From positions 1 through 53,651 of the IMG/VR virus record IMGVR_UViG_3300050343_000116: 53,651 bases of DNA; one strand, 5' to 3'. The notes below the pieces were generated by a model. It worked only from the letters and a program-made list of their open reading frames with translations, was not told where the DNA came from and ran no database searches. Shown piece after piece: positions 8,565 through 19,200 of this stretch. The position numbers were made by a program, and so were the translations under genes. Within the stretch, counting starts at the first letter, position 1. The number at the start of each line of letters is the position of its first letter. The stretch is from a virus.

Positions 8565-9183
8565 TACGAACGTCCGGTTTCCAAACGACGAGCTTTTAAA
8601 GTTCTTTAACGATGCACAAAAGGAAGTAGTACTTCACCGACCAGACGCGAAGATGGTTAACACCACTTATGCGTGTGTTGACGGCAGTAAGCAGACTCTC
8701 CCGAGCGCAGCGTTACGACTAATTGAAGTGGTAAGAAATGTGGGTGGTCGAGCCATCACGCAGGTACAGCGCCGCATCCTAGATGAGACTCTACCTAACT
8801 GGCACGAGACAACAGCAGGGACAAACAAGATCGAGCACTTTGTTTATGACCCCGCCGACCCCAAGAATTTTTACGTTTACCCTAAGGGTGCAAGCGGAAC
8901 GCATTCTCTCGAGATTGTTTATAGCTCCGCTCCTCCTGAAATTTCAGTATCTAACTTCGCTACTGATGTTCAAGTGATTAGTCTGGATGACGTATACGCA
9001 AACTGTATATTGGACTATGTGCTGTACCGTTCATATCAGAAGGATTCTGAGTTCGCAGGAAACGCACAGCGAGCAATGATGCACTATCAAAGCTTTGCTA
9101 ACGCTCTAGGGGTTAAGACTCAGGCTGATGGCGCTACAACGCCAGTGCCAAATACTCCTGATAGGAACGCTGGGAGAGCTTAA
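8506..9183 (+). CDS. Head-tail adaptor-like protein (phage adaptor, DUF6682-like)
   Basis: 225 residues from the ATG at 8506, placed 8 nt after GGAG. Motifs ILDRAAIILQDNTNVRFPNDELLKFFNDAQKEV, split here as the N-terminal helical part, then LPSAALRLIEVVRNVGG, HFVYDPADPKNFYVYPKG and a C-terminal helix CILDYVLYRSYQKDSEF. This order is that of phage adaptor proteins (DUF6682-like), which sit on the portal ring in short-tailed phages. It is followed directly by a second protein of similar plan. Confidence 0.7.
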   Translation: MATTKVVDILDRAAIILQDNTNVRFPNDELLKFFNDAQKEVVLHRPDAKMVNTTYACVDGSKQTLPSAALRLIEVVRNVGGRAITQVQRRILDETLPNWHETTAGTNKIEHFVYDPADPKNFYVYPKGASGTHSLEIVYSSAPPEISVSNFATDVQVISLDDVYANCILDYVLYRSYQKDSEFAGNAQRAMMHYQSFANALGVKTQADGATTPVPNTPDRNAGRA

Positions 9184-9806
9184 TGAAATACTCAGACCTC
9201 AATGTTCACATCCGAACCGAAGTTCAGGGTTGCCCTGACTTCATCATAGAGCGTGCAGTTCGTGATTCAGCGATTGAATTCTGTCGTAGGACAGACGTTT
9301 ACATCCCTGAGCCAGAGTTCGTTATTGTGATCGGCGGGGTCAACGAGTATTCCGTTACTATCCCAACCGGGACCGAGCTTAATCACATCATCGACATCTT
9401 TGATAACCATAGGGCGTTGCAGCCAATTAGTTATAACGAGCTGCTGCGCCGTCTTGGCGATGAAACAGAAAGGGGCAAGCCTGCATATTACTCACAGCGT
9501 GATAACGCAGAGTTTTTTGTGGCACCCATACCTAATGACAGCGACTCCATTCGAGTCGTTTATTCTGTAAAGCCGACTTCAACCAGTACCAGCATCCCCG
9601 ACACTATCGGTAAAGAGTATCGAGAGGCTCTCGTTCATGGTGCGTTGTTTAGGCTGCAAATGATGGCTGGGCATCCGTTCACAAATCCCAACATGGCGTC
9701 GGTTAACAAGAACCTCTTCGAGCGTGAAGTGGGTCGCACTACCCGTCAAGTTAAGTATGGATTTTCTGGCGGCACGCTCACATGTAAAGCGAGGGCGTTT
9801 ATCTAA
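9183..9806 (+). CDS. Second adaptor / tail-completion-like protein
   Basis: 207 residues; start overlaps the previous stop (TAATG). It has the same plan as its upstream neighbour: an N-terminal helix with IRTEVQGCPDFIIERAVRDSAIEFCRRT, quoted in parts, a beta domain with VNEYSVTIPTGTELNHI, FFVAPIPNDSDSIRVVYSVKP, and a C-terminal helix EYREALVHGALFRLQMM. Two consecutive adaptor-like genes after the capsid are typical of podoviruses, where they link portal and tail hub. Confidence 0.65.
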   Translation: MKYSDLNVHIRTEVQGCPDFIIERAVRDSAIEFCRRTDVYIPEPEFVIVIGGVNEYSVTIPTGTELNHIIDIFDNHRALQPISYNELLRRLGDETERGKPAYYSQRDNAEFFVAPIPNDSDSIRVVYSVKPTSTSTSIPDTIGKEYREALVHGALFRLQMMAGHPFTNPNMASVNKNLFEREVGRTTRQVKYGFSGGTLTCKARAFI

Positions 9807-10180
9807 TGGCTTACATAACGACTATCGATCTTGTTCAGGGCGACCAGTTGCCCGAGATAGAGCTGACCTTAAAAGACTCTAACCAAGCCGCTGCGGGTCT
9901 AACTTTAGACACAGACGACCCGTCAACATTTGCGGCGCTTACTCTTTCTGGTGGCTCTGTAAGAATGCGTCTACGCAAGGTTGGCCAGACCGCATTGATT
10001 GACACGCTTGTTGGAACTATTACTGACGGCTCCGCCGGCAAGGTCACTTTTGTTTTTGACAGCGACACTCTAGATACAACAGGCGTCTTGGAGGGTGAAA
10101 TAGAATTTACTGACTCCGGGAGCAGAACTCAAACTGTGGTTGATCTAATTAAGTTTAAAGTTAGATCACAATTCGGGTAA
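9806..10180 (+). CDS. Beta-sandwich baseplate/fibre protein (BppU N-terminal-like)
   Basis: 124 residues, almost all beta. Opening motif LVQGDQLPEIELTLKDSNQ and the closing LEGEIEFTDSGSRTQTVVDL-IKFKV are the pattern of BppU N-terminal or phage Ig-like domains that attach receptor-binding proteins. It overlaps the previous stop by one base and precedes a repeat-rich structural protein, so an attachment domain for the distal tail is the likely role. Confidence 0.6.
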   Translation: MAYITTIDLVQGDQLPEIELTLKDSNQAAAGLTLDTDDPSTFAALTLSGGSVRMRLRKVGQTALIDTLVGTITDGSAGKVTFVFDSDTLDTTGVLEGEIEFTDSGSRTQTVVDLIKFKVRSQFG

Positions 10181-10186
10181 AGACAT

Positions 10187-11572
10187 ATGGCGATCCATGC
10201 CGAGGTTAGATTCCGAAGGCTGGTCGCGAGTGCTACAAGTCGAAAGATATACGTTCAAGCGTCTAAACGTACCTTTGCGGCAGTTGTCTCAGAGCGAAAT
10301 CTATACTTAGATACCAGCTATCGAGCATTAGCCCCCGAAATCAGCTATAGAAGACTACATGCGGCGCCAAACTGGCGCAGCCTTTTCTTGCACGACGTTC
10401 ACGTCAATCCAGAAAGAACTATCTACTTTTTTGCTGACCAGTTTTCTTTTGCAGATACACCGTTACTGTCTATAGAGCCCTCTTACACTGACTCTTTCGT
10501 GTTTTCTGACGATACATTCTTTGATATCGGCCGCTCTTTAAATGACCTAGAAGTATTGACGGATGCCGTTGTAAAGGCGATAGATAAAAACCCTACAGAT
10601 GCATCTACCCTGACAGATGTTTTGTCGCATGTCATGGACTTCAGTCGACTCCATAGTGACGACGTCAGTGTTTTAGACAGTCAGGTTTTTGATGTCTCAA
10701 GCTTTGCAACTGATACATACACCACTATAGATGCCGCTGAATTTAGTATTGGCAGCTCTTTAATTGATAGTACGTCTCTATCTGAGACCTCCTTAATCAG
10801 CACGTCTAAAGTTTCTGAAGATACAGTCAGTGTTACTGAAAGTATCCAAACCAGTCCAAGCCTTAACAGACTTAACACTATAAGTGTTACCGAAGTACTC
10901 ACAGCAACTAGAGATCCTTTTTCATTCGAGTTTACATTCGGCGATGGGTTCACCAACGTCTCTGGGTCTCCAGATGATCAGGTATCTTTTTCAGAAACGC
11001 AGTCATTTGACGTTGGGTTTGGTCTTCAAGACTTCTTTACCCTTGATGATTTCAACCAGATAGACAAAGAGGCAGGTGCCAACAAATCCAATGTTTACTC
11101 ATTGCAAGACGAGCAAGCTCTGGCATTTGGAAAGCTTTCTGATGATTCCTTTGTTTTATCTGATTCGCCGGTCGCCTCAGTAAGCTCAGAAAAATCTGAT
11201 ACCTTTGCCATTGCTGAAGATGCGGACATTAGCGTTTCTAAAAGCAACACCGACTCCTATTCTTTGTCAGAATTCAGCCTAAGATCAGTTGGAAAGCTGT
11301 TACAAGACTCAACTAACCCCTTGACAGATAACGCGATTTTTGCATTTACCAAGAGCGCTTCTGAGAATATAATTGTAAATGAAGTGCAAGCTTTTTCTGT
11401 GTCCAAGCTTGCGCTAGATGGTTTAAACATATCGGACACACCCGTGCTGTCTCCACGGAAAGGTACTTCGGACAGTGTAACTATGGGTGACGTATTAGTT
11501 GCCCAAAGATTGGTAGCCAGCTCAGTCCTCAATAAAGGGGATTTGGGTTTCGTGCTACTAAACGCTGACTAA
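10187..11572 (+). CDS. Repeat-rich tail structural protein
   Basis: 461 residues. The first ~85 residues form a distinct basic domain (RKIYVQASKRTF, RYRRL-like motifs). From about residue 85 to 440 there are about 12 degenerate repeats of roughly 28-30 residues built on a core such as SDSFVLSDSPVASVSSEK: an aspartate-rich turn, a short strand with Phe/Val/Ser and a polar turn. The composition (Ser, Asp, Thr, Phe; almost no Cys) suggests an extended beta-structured shaft. Its role as part of the tail fibre or baseplate comes from position between a BppU-like protein and fibres. Confidence 0.65.
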   Translation: MAIHAEVRFRRLVASATSRKIYVQASKRTFAAVVSERNLYLDTSYRALAPEISYRRLHAAPNWRSLFLHDVHVNPERTIYFFADQFSFADTPLLSIEPSYTDSFVFSDDTFFDIGRSLNDLEVLTDAVVKAIDKNPTDASTLTDVLSHVMDFSRLHSDDVSVLDSQVFDVSSFATDTYTTIDAAEFSIGSSLIDSTSLSETSLISTSKVSEDTVSVTESIQTSPSLNRLNTISVTEVLTATRDPFSFEFTFGDGFTNVSGSPDDQVSFSETQSFDVGFGLQDFFTLDDFNQIDKEAGANKSNVYSLQDEQALAFGKLSDDSFVLSDSPVASVSSEKSDTFAIAEDADISVSKSNTDSYSLSEFSLRSVGKLLQDSTNPLTDNAIFAFTKSASENIIVNEVQAFSVSKLALDGLNISDTPVLSPRKGTSDSVTMGDVLVAQRLVASSVLNKGDLGFVLLNAD

Positions 11573-11586
11573 AGTGGAGACTCACA

Positions 11587-12033
11587 ATGATCCAAGACGA
11601 TCTTAAACTAAAGGGGCGGCTGGATATTGTCGTCACCTCTCAGGATGGTGTAATAAAGCAAAAAGAATCTGTTGAAAACTTAGTTGTTACAGCAGGTAAA
11701 AGCTTTGTCGCATCAAGAATGGCCGGAAGCTCTGCCAGTGTAATGAGCCACATGGCAATTGGAACCGACAATACAGCTGCCTCTGCAAGCGACACGGCCC
11801 TTGGGTCCGAATCCGCACGCTCCGCGCTAACCAGCACTACCGTAAATAATAACGACGTAGTCTACGTTGCCAGCTTTGCAGCTGGAGTTCCGTCGACCTC
11901 CGCAGTTATTACCGAGGCCGGAATATTTAACGCGAGCAGTAGCGGTACCATGCTTTGCCATACTGTATTTGGATCAATTTCAAAAGGTACTAGCGACAGT
12001 TTGACTATCACTTGGACGGTATCTGCCTCCTAA
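11587..12033 (+). CDS. Tail-fibre-associated protein
   Basis: 148 residues. N-terminal KLKGRLDIVVTSQDGVIKQ and NLVVTAGKSFVASRMAG, then MAIGTDNTAASASDTALGSE and a C-terminal Thr/Ser-rich strand region. This plan is frequent in small phage fibre or adhesin proteins, which place a GK(x)FVASR helix before a beta domain. GTGGAGA lies just upstream of the start. Role in host attachment inferred. Confidence 0.6.
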   Translation: MIQDDLKLKGRLDIVVTSQDGVIKQKESVENLVVTAGKSFVASRMAGSSASVMSHMAIGTDNTAASASDTALGSESARSALTSTTVNNNDVVYVASFAAGVPSTSAVITEAGIFNASSSGTMLCHTVFGSISKGTSDSLTITWTVSAS

Positions 12034-12058
12034 GTCATTGATCTAAAGAGGTTTATAT

Positions 12059-15000
12059 ATGGCTGTCAAGTTTGCCAACCTCGCCAGCACCACGCTCGCG
12101 AGTGCTACTACAAATTCTGCTACTTCAATAACGGTATCGGATGCTTCGTCGTTCCCCTCTCTTGGGGGGAGCGATTATTTCTACGCCTCTATTGGCGAAG
12201 GAGCTGCTTCGGAGATCGTTAAGGTAACAGGCGTTTCGTCTAATACACTTACTGCAACTAGGGGCCAAGATGGCACCACTGCGGTGGCGCATTCTTCCGG
12301 AACTGTAATAGCACTTCGTGTAGTCGCTGCGGCACTTGATGACATAGCCTCGCAAGCCCAAACAGCCGCCGACACCGAATCGGTCTCCATCGCTGGGGAT
12401 ACGATGACGGGTGGTCTGACTCTGGAGAGCACCTTGCTTTCCAAGGGACACAGTTCAGGCGACAACTGGATGCCGTACATAGACGGCAACTTCTACATCA
12501 GAGCGCCACTAACGACTTTTGACAATAACGTACGTTTTTCCGATGGGAGCGGGGTCTTAGAGGTTTCTGGTGATAACAGCGGCAATCATTATTTAGAGGC
12601 TGGCAGCGGGCAGATCCGCATTCGCCCAAATGGCACCACCACCAATAAGATTGTTCTAGATTCTGCGTACATTAACGCCCCCGCGTATCAGGTGGCTGGC
12701 ACAACCGTCATCGACTCTGATCGCGAAGGCTCTTTTGCAACGCGCGCTTCATTCGGAGGTATTGACTCCGATGGCAACAATGCTGCCTCAGCCAACGAGC
12801 TGGTAGCTAGCGGTTATGGGTTGATGGGTAACCGTGCCACTCTGTATATAACCAACGCCAACGCTGAAGGCGTCATAAAATTTGGTATTGGTGGCGTTCA
12901 CAACGCGACCGGTACTGTCGCATTAACAATCACAGACACTCAAATAGATGCAGGGTCAAGCACAATCAGTAGCGGACCCATAAACAGCGGCACAATCTCT
13001 AGTGGGGCTATTACAAGCACCGGTGCTATTACCGTTAATCAAAACGGGGACGCGCTAAATCTCAGATCAACGACTAACGCCCAGCCTGTACGAATCACAT
13101 TTAGCTCAGACGTTCCAGCGGCTCAAATTGGCTACGTTGAATACGTCCACTCCGATGCTGATTCTTATGGGTCAGGCGAAGCATTAATTATAGGCGGCAA
13201 CCAATCCAGCACAAGCATTCTTGCTGACGGCAAGCTGATGTTCCGAGATGGAATCTACAGCAAGCCAGCTTCGGGAACTGGCGCGGGAACATTGCTTATT
13301 AGCTCATCAGGCAATTTGACCAACATCGGCACAATCTCTAGCGGTTCCATTACTACCAGTGGCCTTTTAAATTTCACGGCGAACCCCGCCTACATTCGCA
13401 ATGACCAAGACAACGCCGCTCAAATTATTATTAGCGTCAAAAACTCATCTGGCGTAGCTCAACAGGTTAGATGGGATGCGGCCAATAATACTGATGGAGC
13501 ATTCCGTCCAGACGTTACTGATGCAAGCAACTTAGGTCTGACCAACCGTGTTTGGAAAACCCTGTACGTCAACAATATCCGCGTGGGTGCTGGCAATACT
13601 TTGTTTGCAGATGCGAGCCGCAATATTACAGCAGGCACTATCTCTAGTGGGGCTATCACTAGCACAGGCACCTCGACGTTTGGTGGGGTTCAAATTGGCG
13701 GCACTACTGTCATTAGCTCTAGCCGCAACCTAACCAACATCGGCACGATCACGTCATCTAGCGCAACTTTGGGCTCGGTAGCGGCAAGTGCAAACGTTGC
13801 ATTACAAGTAAGTCCTGCAACTGGAAGTAATCAAAGCGGACTAAAAGTAACCAACACTGATGGCGGTGCGCATACTTGGCTTGGCTATTATGATGGAAAC
13901 AACTACCTCACCGGAGATGCGGACGTATCTAATGGCGGTATAACTTATATTCGCTCTGAATCTGGAGGAGCGTACTCAAGTATTGCAAGCTTCTCTCCTA
14001 CTAGCATAGTTTTCAATAAATCCATTACGAGTGGGGCTATCACTAGCACAGGCACAGGTACTTTCGACGAACTAACGTTAACAGGCGGGTACCGACAATC
14101 TCACGTTTACTGAGGCGAGCGGAGACTGGTCAATAACCAATGCACAACAAGGCAATGGTTTAAAAATTTATGACGGTGCAAGTGGCGTTGAAATTAATTA
14201 TAACAACGCGCGGCTTGCTAGTTTTAGCGATACTGGTGTTCACATAGGCGACGCTGTGGCGGTAAATAGCTATGGCGAGCTTCAATTAAATCAAACTGCA
14301 AACAACGATGAGTCTGGAATAGCCGTTCTTGATTCAACGAACGCTCGGTCTATGCGGTTGTGGTGTGACACGACCACGGCCTATATCAATAGCGGTAACG
14401 GTGGCTCTGGCGACTTAAAATTTAATCAGGCGCTAACCGTTTCGGCTGCTGGTAATTTGTCAGGCGTGGGCACTGTTACCTCAAGCCACGCTCAAAACGA
14501 TGGCTTTAAAATAACAGCTACAGATAGCACTGCTAACGCCGCTTTCAGCGCAATGAAGCTTGATTACAATTTATCAGGGACTGATGCGTGTACTACAGAT
14601 AGAAATCATATTGGAATTCATCTAGACATTGACTCATCTGCAAGTGGCGGTCTGACAAATCACGAGCATAGAATTTATGGAATATTTGGCGATGTAAGGG
14701 CTAGCGGCGACTCTGATCTCGTTTGGGGGGCTCAATTTAATGCGCGCGTAGATGATTTTGGAGCTGGTAACCAAATTACCCAGATGGGAGGTGTATACGG
14801 GCAAAGTAACGCACACAATGCGGATGGCATAGTCGCCACGAACTATGGCTCGTATGGCTATGGTTTAAATAACAGCAGTGGCACAGGGCAAGTAAGTAAT
14901 ACTCGAGGCGCTACCAATCTTGCCTATGCTGCAAGCACCTCTACTTATAACGGCGCGACATATATTGGCAGCCATAATATGGCTCAAGTTAGCGCTGCTC

Positions 15001-17297
15001 AAACAGCTAATATAAGTCAAGTTGTCGGAGTTTGGGGTGAAGTACAGTTCGATAACGACGCAGCCGCAGACCACGACGTAACAGTCCTCAATGCGTTTGT
15101 TTTTCGTGCTGAGTACGATGAAAATGACAGTGACGATTCGTACACCGTAAACACTGGGTATTTGTACTACGGAAACTACGCAGGCACGCAACCCACTACC
15201 GCCTATGGCGTGTACATTGCTGACGGCGTTCGTAACTACTTTGGAGGCTCTTTGACCGCCGGTCTGGGGTCAACAACCACAGCGTCGTATGGTTTTAATG
15301 GCGACATCAATACAGGGATGTACGCGCCAGCAAACCACGAAGTAGCATTTCTGTCTAATGGGCAGCAGAAGCTAAGAGTTTCAGGATCAGGCGTTGACGT
15401 AACTGGCGCTATTACTACCAGTGGGCGAATAGACATAGTCACAAACGGAACTGTGAGCGAACCTTACGCAGCATTTGGAGTCACCCAAACCTCATCGACT
15501 AGTTCCGCAGGACTTTTTCTTGACGCCGCTGGTGGCAGAAAGTATGAAATACAGTCAAACGCTGGGAATGAATTAATTTTTTACGACAGAGACAGCTCTG
15601 CTTACCGCTTACGGATAATGGCGAACGGTAATTTGAAGATTGAAAGCGGTAATCTTCAGATGTCAGGAACTACCGTTATCGATTCTAGCCGCAACCTAAC
15701 GAACATTGGAACCATCTCTAGTGGTGCTATTACAGCAAGAGCCAATGGAGGAGCTTTAAAAGTATACTCCGCTACTACACAAGCAGGAGCAAGAGTTGAG
15801 TTTAGCGATTTATTGCCAAATGAAACTCAAAAAGGTTATCTAACTTATTACCATGCAGATTCCGCATCTTATGGAGCAGGGAATTCGTTTGTTTTTAGTG
15901 GCACAGAAAGCAGTTTAAGTGTATTTGTTGACGGGCAGGTGTTATCTAAAAATGGTTTTTATATAGGACCAGCAAGCGGCACCGGCGCAGGAACGCAGGT
16001 TATTGATAGCAGTCGCAACCTAACCAATATTGGCACAATCTCCTCCGGCGGTATTACAACTATCGGTGCAAGTGTATTCAACGGCACCAGCGCAACTGAC
16101 CCTGATGCAACTTCAAGAACGCGCTATCCTGCGGCAAATATGTTTACACATACAAGTCAAGCCAATGGCGTTTCTATTATTGGCGGTCAAGGTAGTTATA
16201 CAGGGTGTAGCTTAACCATAGGTGAAGAGACGGGTCGTTCAGCCAATTTTAAGTTTATCAAAGGAATATCTGATACCAATGGGGCGCAGGGTGAAGAGTT
16301 CTCTATAGATGGCTTAGGTAACGCAACCTTCGCAGGAACCATCTCTAGTGGGGCTATTACAAGCAGTGCTAAATCAACCTTTTCAGGTGGTCTTGATACA
16401 AACAACAGCCAATATCGCGTCAAAATCAGCCCGTGGACAGGAACGACTTACGGCTATGGCATGAAAAGCGGCATGACGTTTGGAGGTCTGGCGAACAACT
16501 ATGCACTGACGTTCCAAATGAACTCTTCTACAGGTCGCGGGTTCTGGTGGGGGCAGGATGCCCATAGCGATGCTCAAGGTGCTATGGCTCTTACCAATGA
16601 CGGCAAGCTAACAGTAAGTCACTCTTTGCGTCTTGGACATGGAGTCAGTGACACCACAACCCCCGGAGCGACTCATGCTTTAGATGTGAGCGGGTCTATT
16701 GCTAGCACTGGCGCTGTTCAAGGCAGTAGATTTGCCGATGCTTCAAACCCCACCAATTACTTTGTTCATCCAGCCTCGGTCAGTTATGTCCATGAAATAC
16801 GTGTGGATGACTATATTCGCCACAATGGCGACACGAACACACATATGTTGTTCACTGCCGATAGAATTAAGCTCACCGCTGGAAACATTCTCATGCTCGA
16901 CTGCGTTGAGGGTGGAACAGACTACATTGACATTATTAATCGGGTTCGTGTTACGGCTGGTGGTGATTTGGAGTGCGAAGGAAATATAACGGCCTACACA
17001 ACAACCAGTATTTCGGACATCAACCAAAAAGAAAATATCCAGCAAATTAGCGACCCCATTGAAAAGGTTAAGCAAATCTCTGGCTATACATTCGACTGGA
17101 AGAACTCAGGCGAGCATTCAGGCGGCGTAATAGCTCAAGAGGTCGAGCAAATCATGCCAGACGTGGTCAAAGAGGTAAGTATCCGCGACGGCGATGAAAT
17201 GAAGGCAGTGGATTACCAAGCCATAATCGGGCTATTGGTTGAGACTGTTAAAGACTTAAACAAACGGATAGAGGATTTAGAAAATGGCAATAACTAA
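12059..17297 (+). CDS. Long tail fibre with C-terminal S74 chaperone domain (one frameshift)
   Basis: Two long frames (12059-14113 and one open from about 14090 to 17297) join into a single fibre of about 1,745 residues if one G is removed from the GGG near 14088-14092, giving TGGTDNLTFTEASGDW. The shaft contains repeated phrases of the type NLTNIGTISSGAITSTG at 13310-13350, 13620-13680, 13730, 14030, 15700, 16020 and 16340. The last ~100 residues are a peptidase S74 intramolecular chaperone: SDINQKENIQQI, YTFDWKN, GVIAQEVEQIMPDVV and a terminal helix VETVKDLNKRIEDLEN. S74 domains trimerise the fibre and are then self-cleaved at the Ser-Asp at their start. Confidence 0.85.
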
Positions 17298-17553
17298 CAC
17301 ACGTACAGTCCAACGTTGCGAAGTGTACCCAGCAATGAGTGCCGACGATCATGCAACTATGATGGTGGTATACACGCATACCTTTGACGACACAGATGAC
17401 GCAGAGCTTCCAGTCACCACAGATAAGATTGCCAACTTGACGCGCTACGTTGTGACTATGGCTGACGATGGTACAGAAACTTCTACGGCTACAGACATGA
17501 CCAGTCACGACCAGATGGTTCAAGACATTGCGGCGGCTGTTTGGACTGACTAA
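17284..17553 (+). CDS. Hypothetical small protein after the fibre gene
   Basis: 89 residues; the start overlaps the fibre C-terminus by 14 nt. Beta-rich, acidic (FDDTDDAELPV), with Thr-rich C-terminal part and a final helix QDIAAAVWTD. No family recognised. Its place inside the fibre cluster suggests a small structural or fibre-assembly partner. Confidence 0.6.
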   Translation: MAITNTRTVQRCEVYPAMSADDHATMMVVYTHTFDDTDDAELPVTTDKIANLTRYVVTMADDGTETSTATDMTSHDQMVQDIAAAVWTD

Positions 17554-18365
17554 TGGCTCTTCAAACCTCGGGTGCTATTAGTCTCAACCAGATTCACATC
17601 GAAGCCGGTGGGACTAGTGGCACCACAGTTTCTTTGAATGATGCTGACATCAGAGGTTTGACCCCCGCTAGCGGAAAAACGATTAGCACTGTGTCGGGTT
17701 CGGCGATTGACTTTGCTGACTTTTATGGCGCGTCAGATGTTCTTAATCTGTTTAACTCCTTCAGCTATGCTGCGGAACGAGCGGATCAAACAGACAGGTC
17801 ACTTACTCAAGTTTCGGCTGCCTCTAGTAGCTATTTCGCAAGCGTCATCGGCACACTAGGTTTTAGACTCAGGTTAGACAGTAATGTTTTACATTTTGAG
17901 GTCAAGAGAATAGCTGGCTCAAGTGCCGTTCGATATGACGGGAATACATCTGGAGTGCAAGACGGGACGACTACATTAGTCAGCACCTCTTATGTGTCCC
18001 TCGGCACCCTTTCGGTTCCTTCTCCTGTAGATGTAAAGGTTGATTGGGCTTACTTTATATCAGGGACAGGGGGTACAGGGTCTATCAATGGCAACACCGC
18101 TGGTACGGGCGCAACATATTCGCTGTCAGATAACACTTTTCAAACCTTAACGAACGGTCAATCTGCTGGATTTATGACAACCGCCAGTAACTCACGTGGT
18201 TATTCTGGAAGCCAGTCAAGATATTTAACGATCACTCAGATGAAACTGTCGCTACAAAAAACAGGGTACACAACAGCCGAGGTCGCAGATTTTGACGCCT
18301 TCATCACAGCTATTGCTCAAGTTACTAGCGGCGGCGGCGGTGGCGGTGGCGGGTTTGAACCATGA
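17553..18365 (+). CDS. Structural/adhesin-like protein with polyglycine tail
   Basis: 270 residues. The N-terminal module SGAISLNQIHIEAGGTSGT...SLNDADIRGL...AIDFADFYGAS is a common repeat unit at the front of phage fibre and adhesin proteins. The middle is a beta-rich domain of about 150 residues. The C-terminus ends in a run of eight Gly (codons near 18330-18355) before FEP. Start overlaps the previous stop. Probably an accessory fibre or receptor-binding protein. Confidence 0.65.
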   Translation: MALQTSGAISLNQIHIEAGGTSGTTVSLNDADIRGLTPASGKTISTVSGSAIDFADFYGASDVLNLFNSFSYAAERADQTDRSLTQVSAASSSYFASVIGTLGFRLRLDSNVLHFEVKRIAGSSAVRYDGNTSGVQDGTTTLVSTSYVSLGTLSVPSPVDVKVDWAYFISGTGGTGSINGNTAGTGATYSLSDNTFQTLTNGQSAGFMTTASNSRGYSGSQSRYLTITQMKLSLQKTGYTTAEVADFDAFITAIAQVTSGGGGGGGGFEP

Positions 18366-18676
18366 TCATCAATATTTTTAATACGGAACTAACAGCCGTT
18401 CGTGACGACAGCGGTATTACGGTAGCGGTTGAGGTAGTCACTAGCCGCTATTCTCAAGAACCGACACCAGCTGGTGATCCCGTTGAGACTACTGATGAGC
18501 ATGGAATTACAAGTCTAGTTCAGCCTGTTGAATACCTTGATGAACACATAATTGAGTCTGATGCGTTTACATATAGCGTGCCGTCAGAAGATCAAGCGGA
18601 GGGGAAGATAGCCAGTGATTACTGGGCTGATATAGAGAGCCAAAGCTCGTACACAAGATTTATCGGAAATGATTGA
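18362..18676 (+). CDS. Hypothetical protein
   Basis: 104 residues, overlapping both neighbours by 4-8 nt. An N-terminal strand (MIINIFNTELTAVRDD) is followed by an acidic, Thr-rich region and a C-terminal segment with SDYWADIESQSSYTRF. No recognised domain. Expressed from the same operon as the fibre genes. Confidence 0.55.
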   Translation: MIINIFNTELTAVRDDSGITVAVEVVTSRYSQEPTPAGDPVETTDEHGITSLVQPVEYLDEHIIESDAFTYSVPSEDQAEGKIASDYWADIESQSSYTRFIGND

Positions 18677-19124
18677 CCCTATCACCGCCATCGCTGGAGC
18701 CACCAAGGCTTTCACGCTCGTAAAAGCTATGGTGGAAGTGGGGAAGTCTGCTGAAGATACTATGATGCAGATCGGAGTATGGTACGGGCACGCCTCAGAT
18801 GTGCTTTATGCTGACAAAAAAGCTAAGAACATCAGCCCGTTCAGGCGAGTGGTGTTTAGAAGAAGCGCGCAGCAAGAGGCTATTCAAGCTTTTGCAGCTA
18901 AGAAAAAACTGGAGAGTCAGCAGCGTGAGCTGATATCTATGATTAATCTTGTTTACGGAGCACAAGGGTTACAGGAGTTCCGTGAGATACGAAAGCAAAT
19001 AATTCAAGAGCGGGAAGATACGGTGTATCGGCAGCAAGAAATGAAGGAGGCTATGGTTAACAGCTTTTCAATAATGGTTCTTGTCGCCGTTCTATCTGGT
19101 CTGCTGATGTTTATGTTCTCATAA
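18669..19124 (+). CDS. Helical protein with C-terminal transmembrane segment
   Basis: 151 residues. The N-terminal 60 residues are amphipathic with ITAIAGATKAFTLVKAMVEV; a long charged helix follows (QQEAIQAFAAKKKLESQQREL). The last ~20 residues form one hydrophobic segment (FSIMVLVAVLSGLLMFMFS). A single-anchor, coiled-coil membrane protein next to a holin suggests a lysis accessory or spanin-like role, though a virion protein is possible. Confidence 0.6.
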   Translation: MIDPITAIAGATKAFTLVKAMVEVGKSAEDTMMQIGVWYGHASDVLYADKKAKNISPFRRVVFRRSAQQEAIQAFAAKKKLESQQRELISMINLVYGAQGLQEFREIRKQIIQEREDTVYRQQEMKEAMVNSFSIMVLVAVLSGLLMFMFS

Positions 19125-19200
19125 TTAGTGAACAAACCTTGCCAGTGATATATTGGCACTACAAATCAACTGCACGGACAGCATAACTACGGAGAGGATC

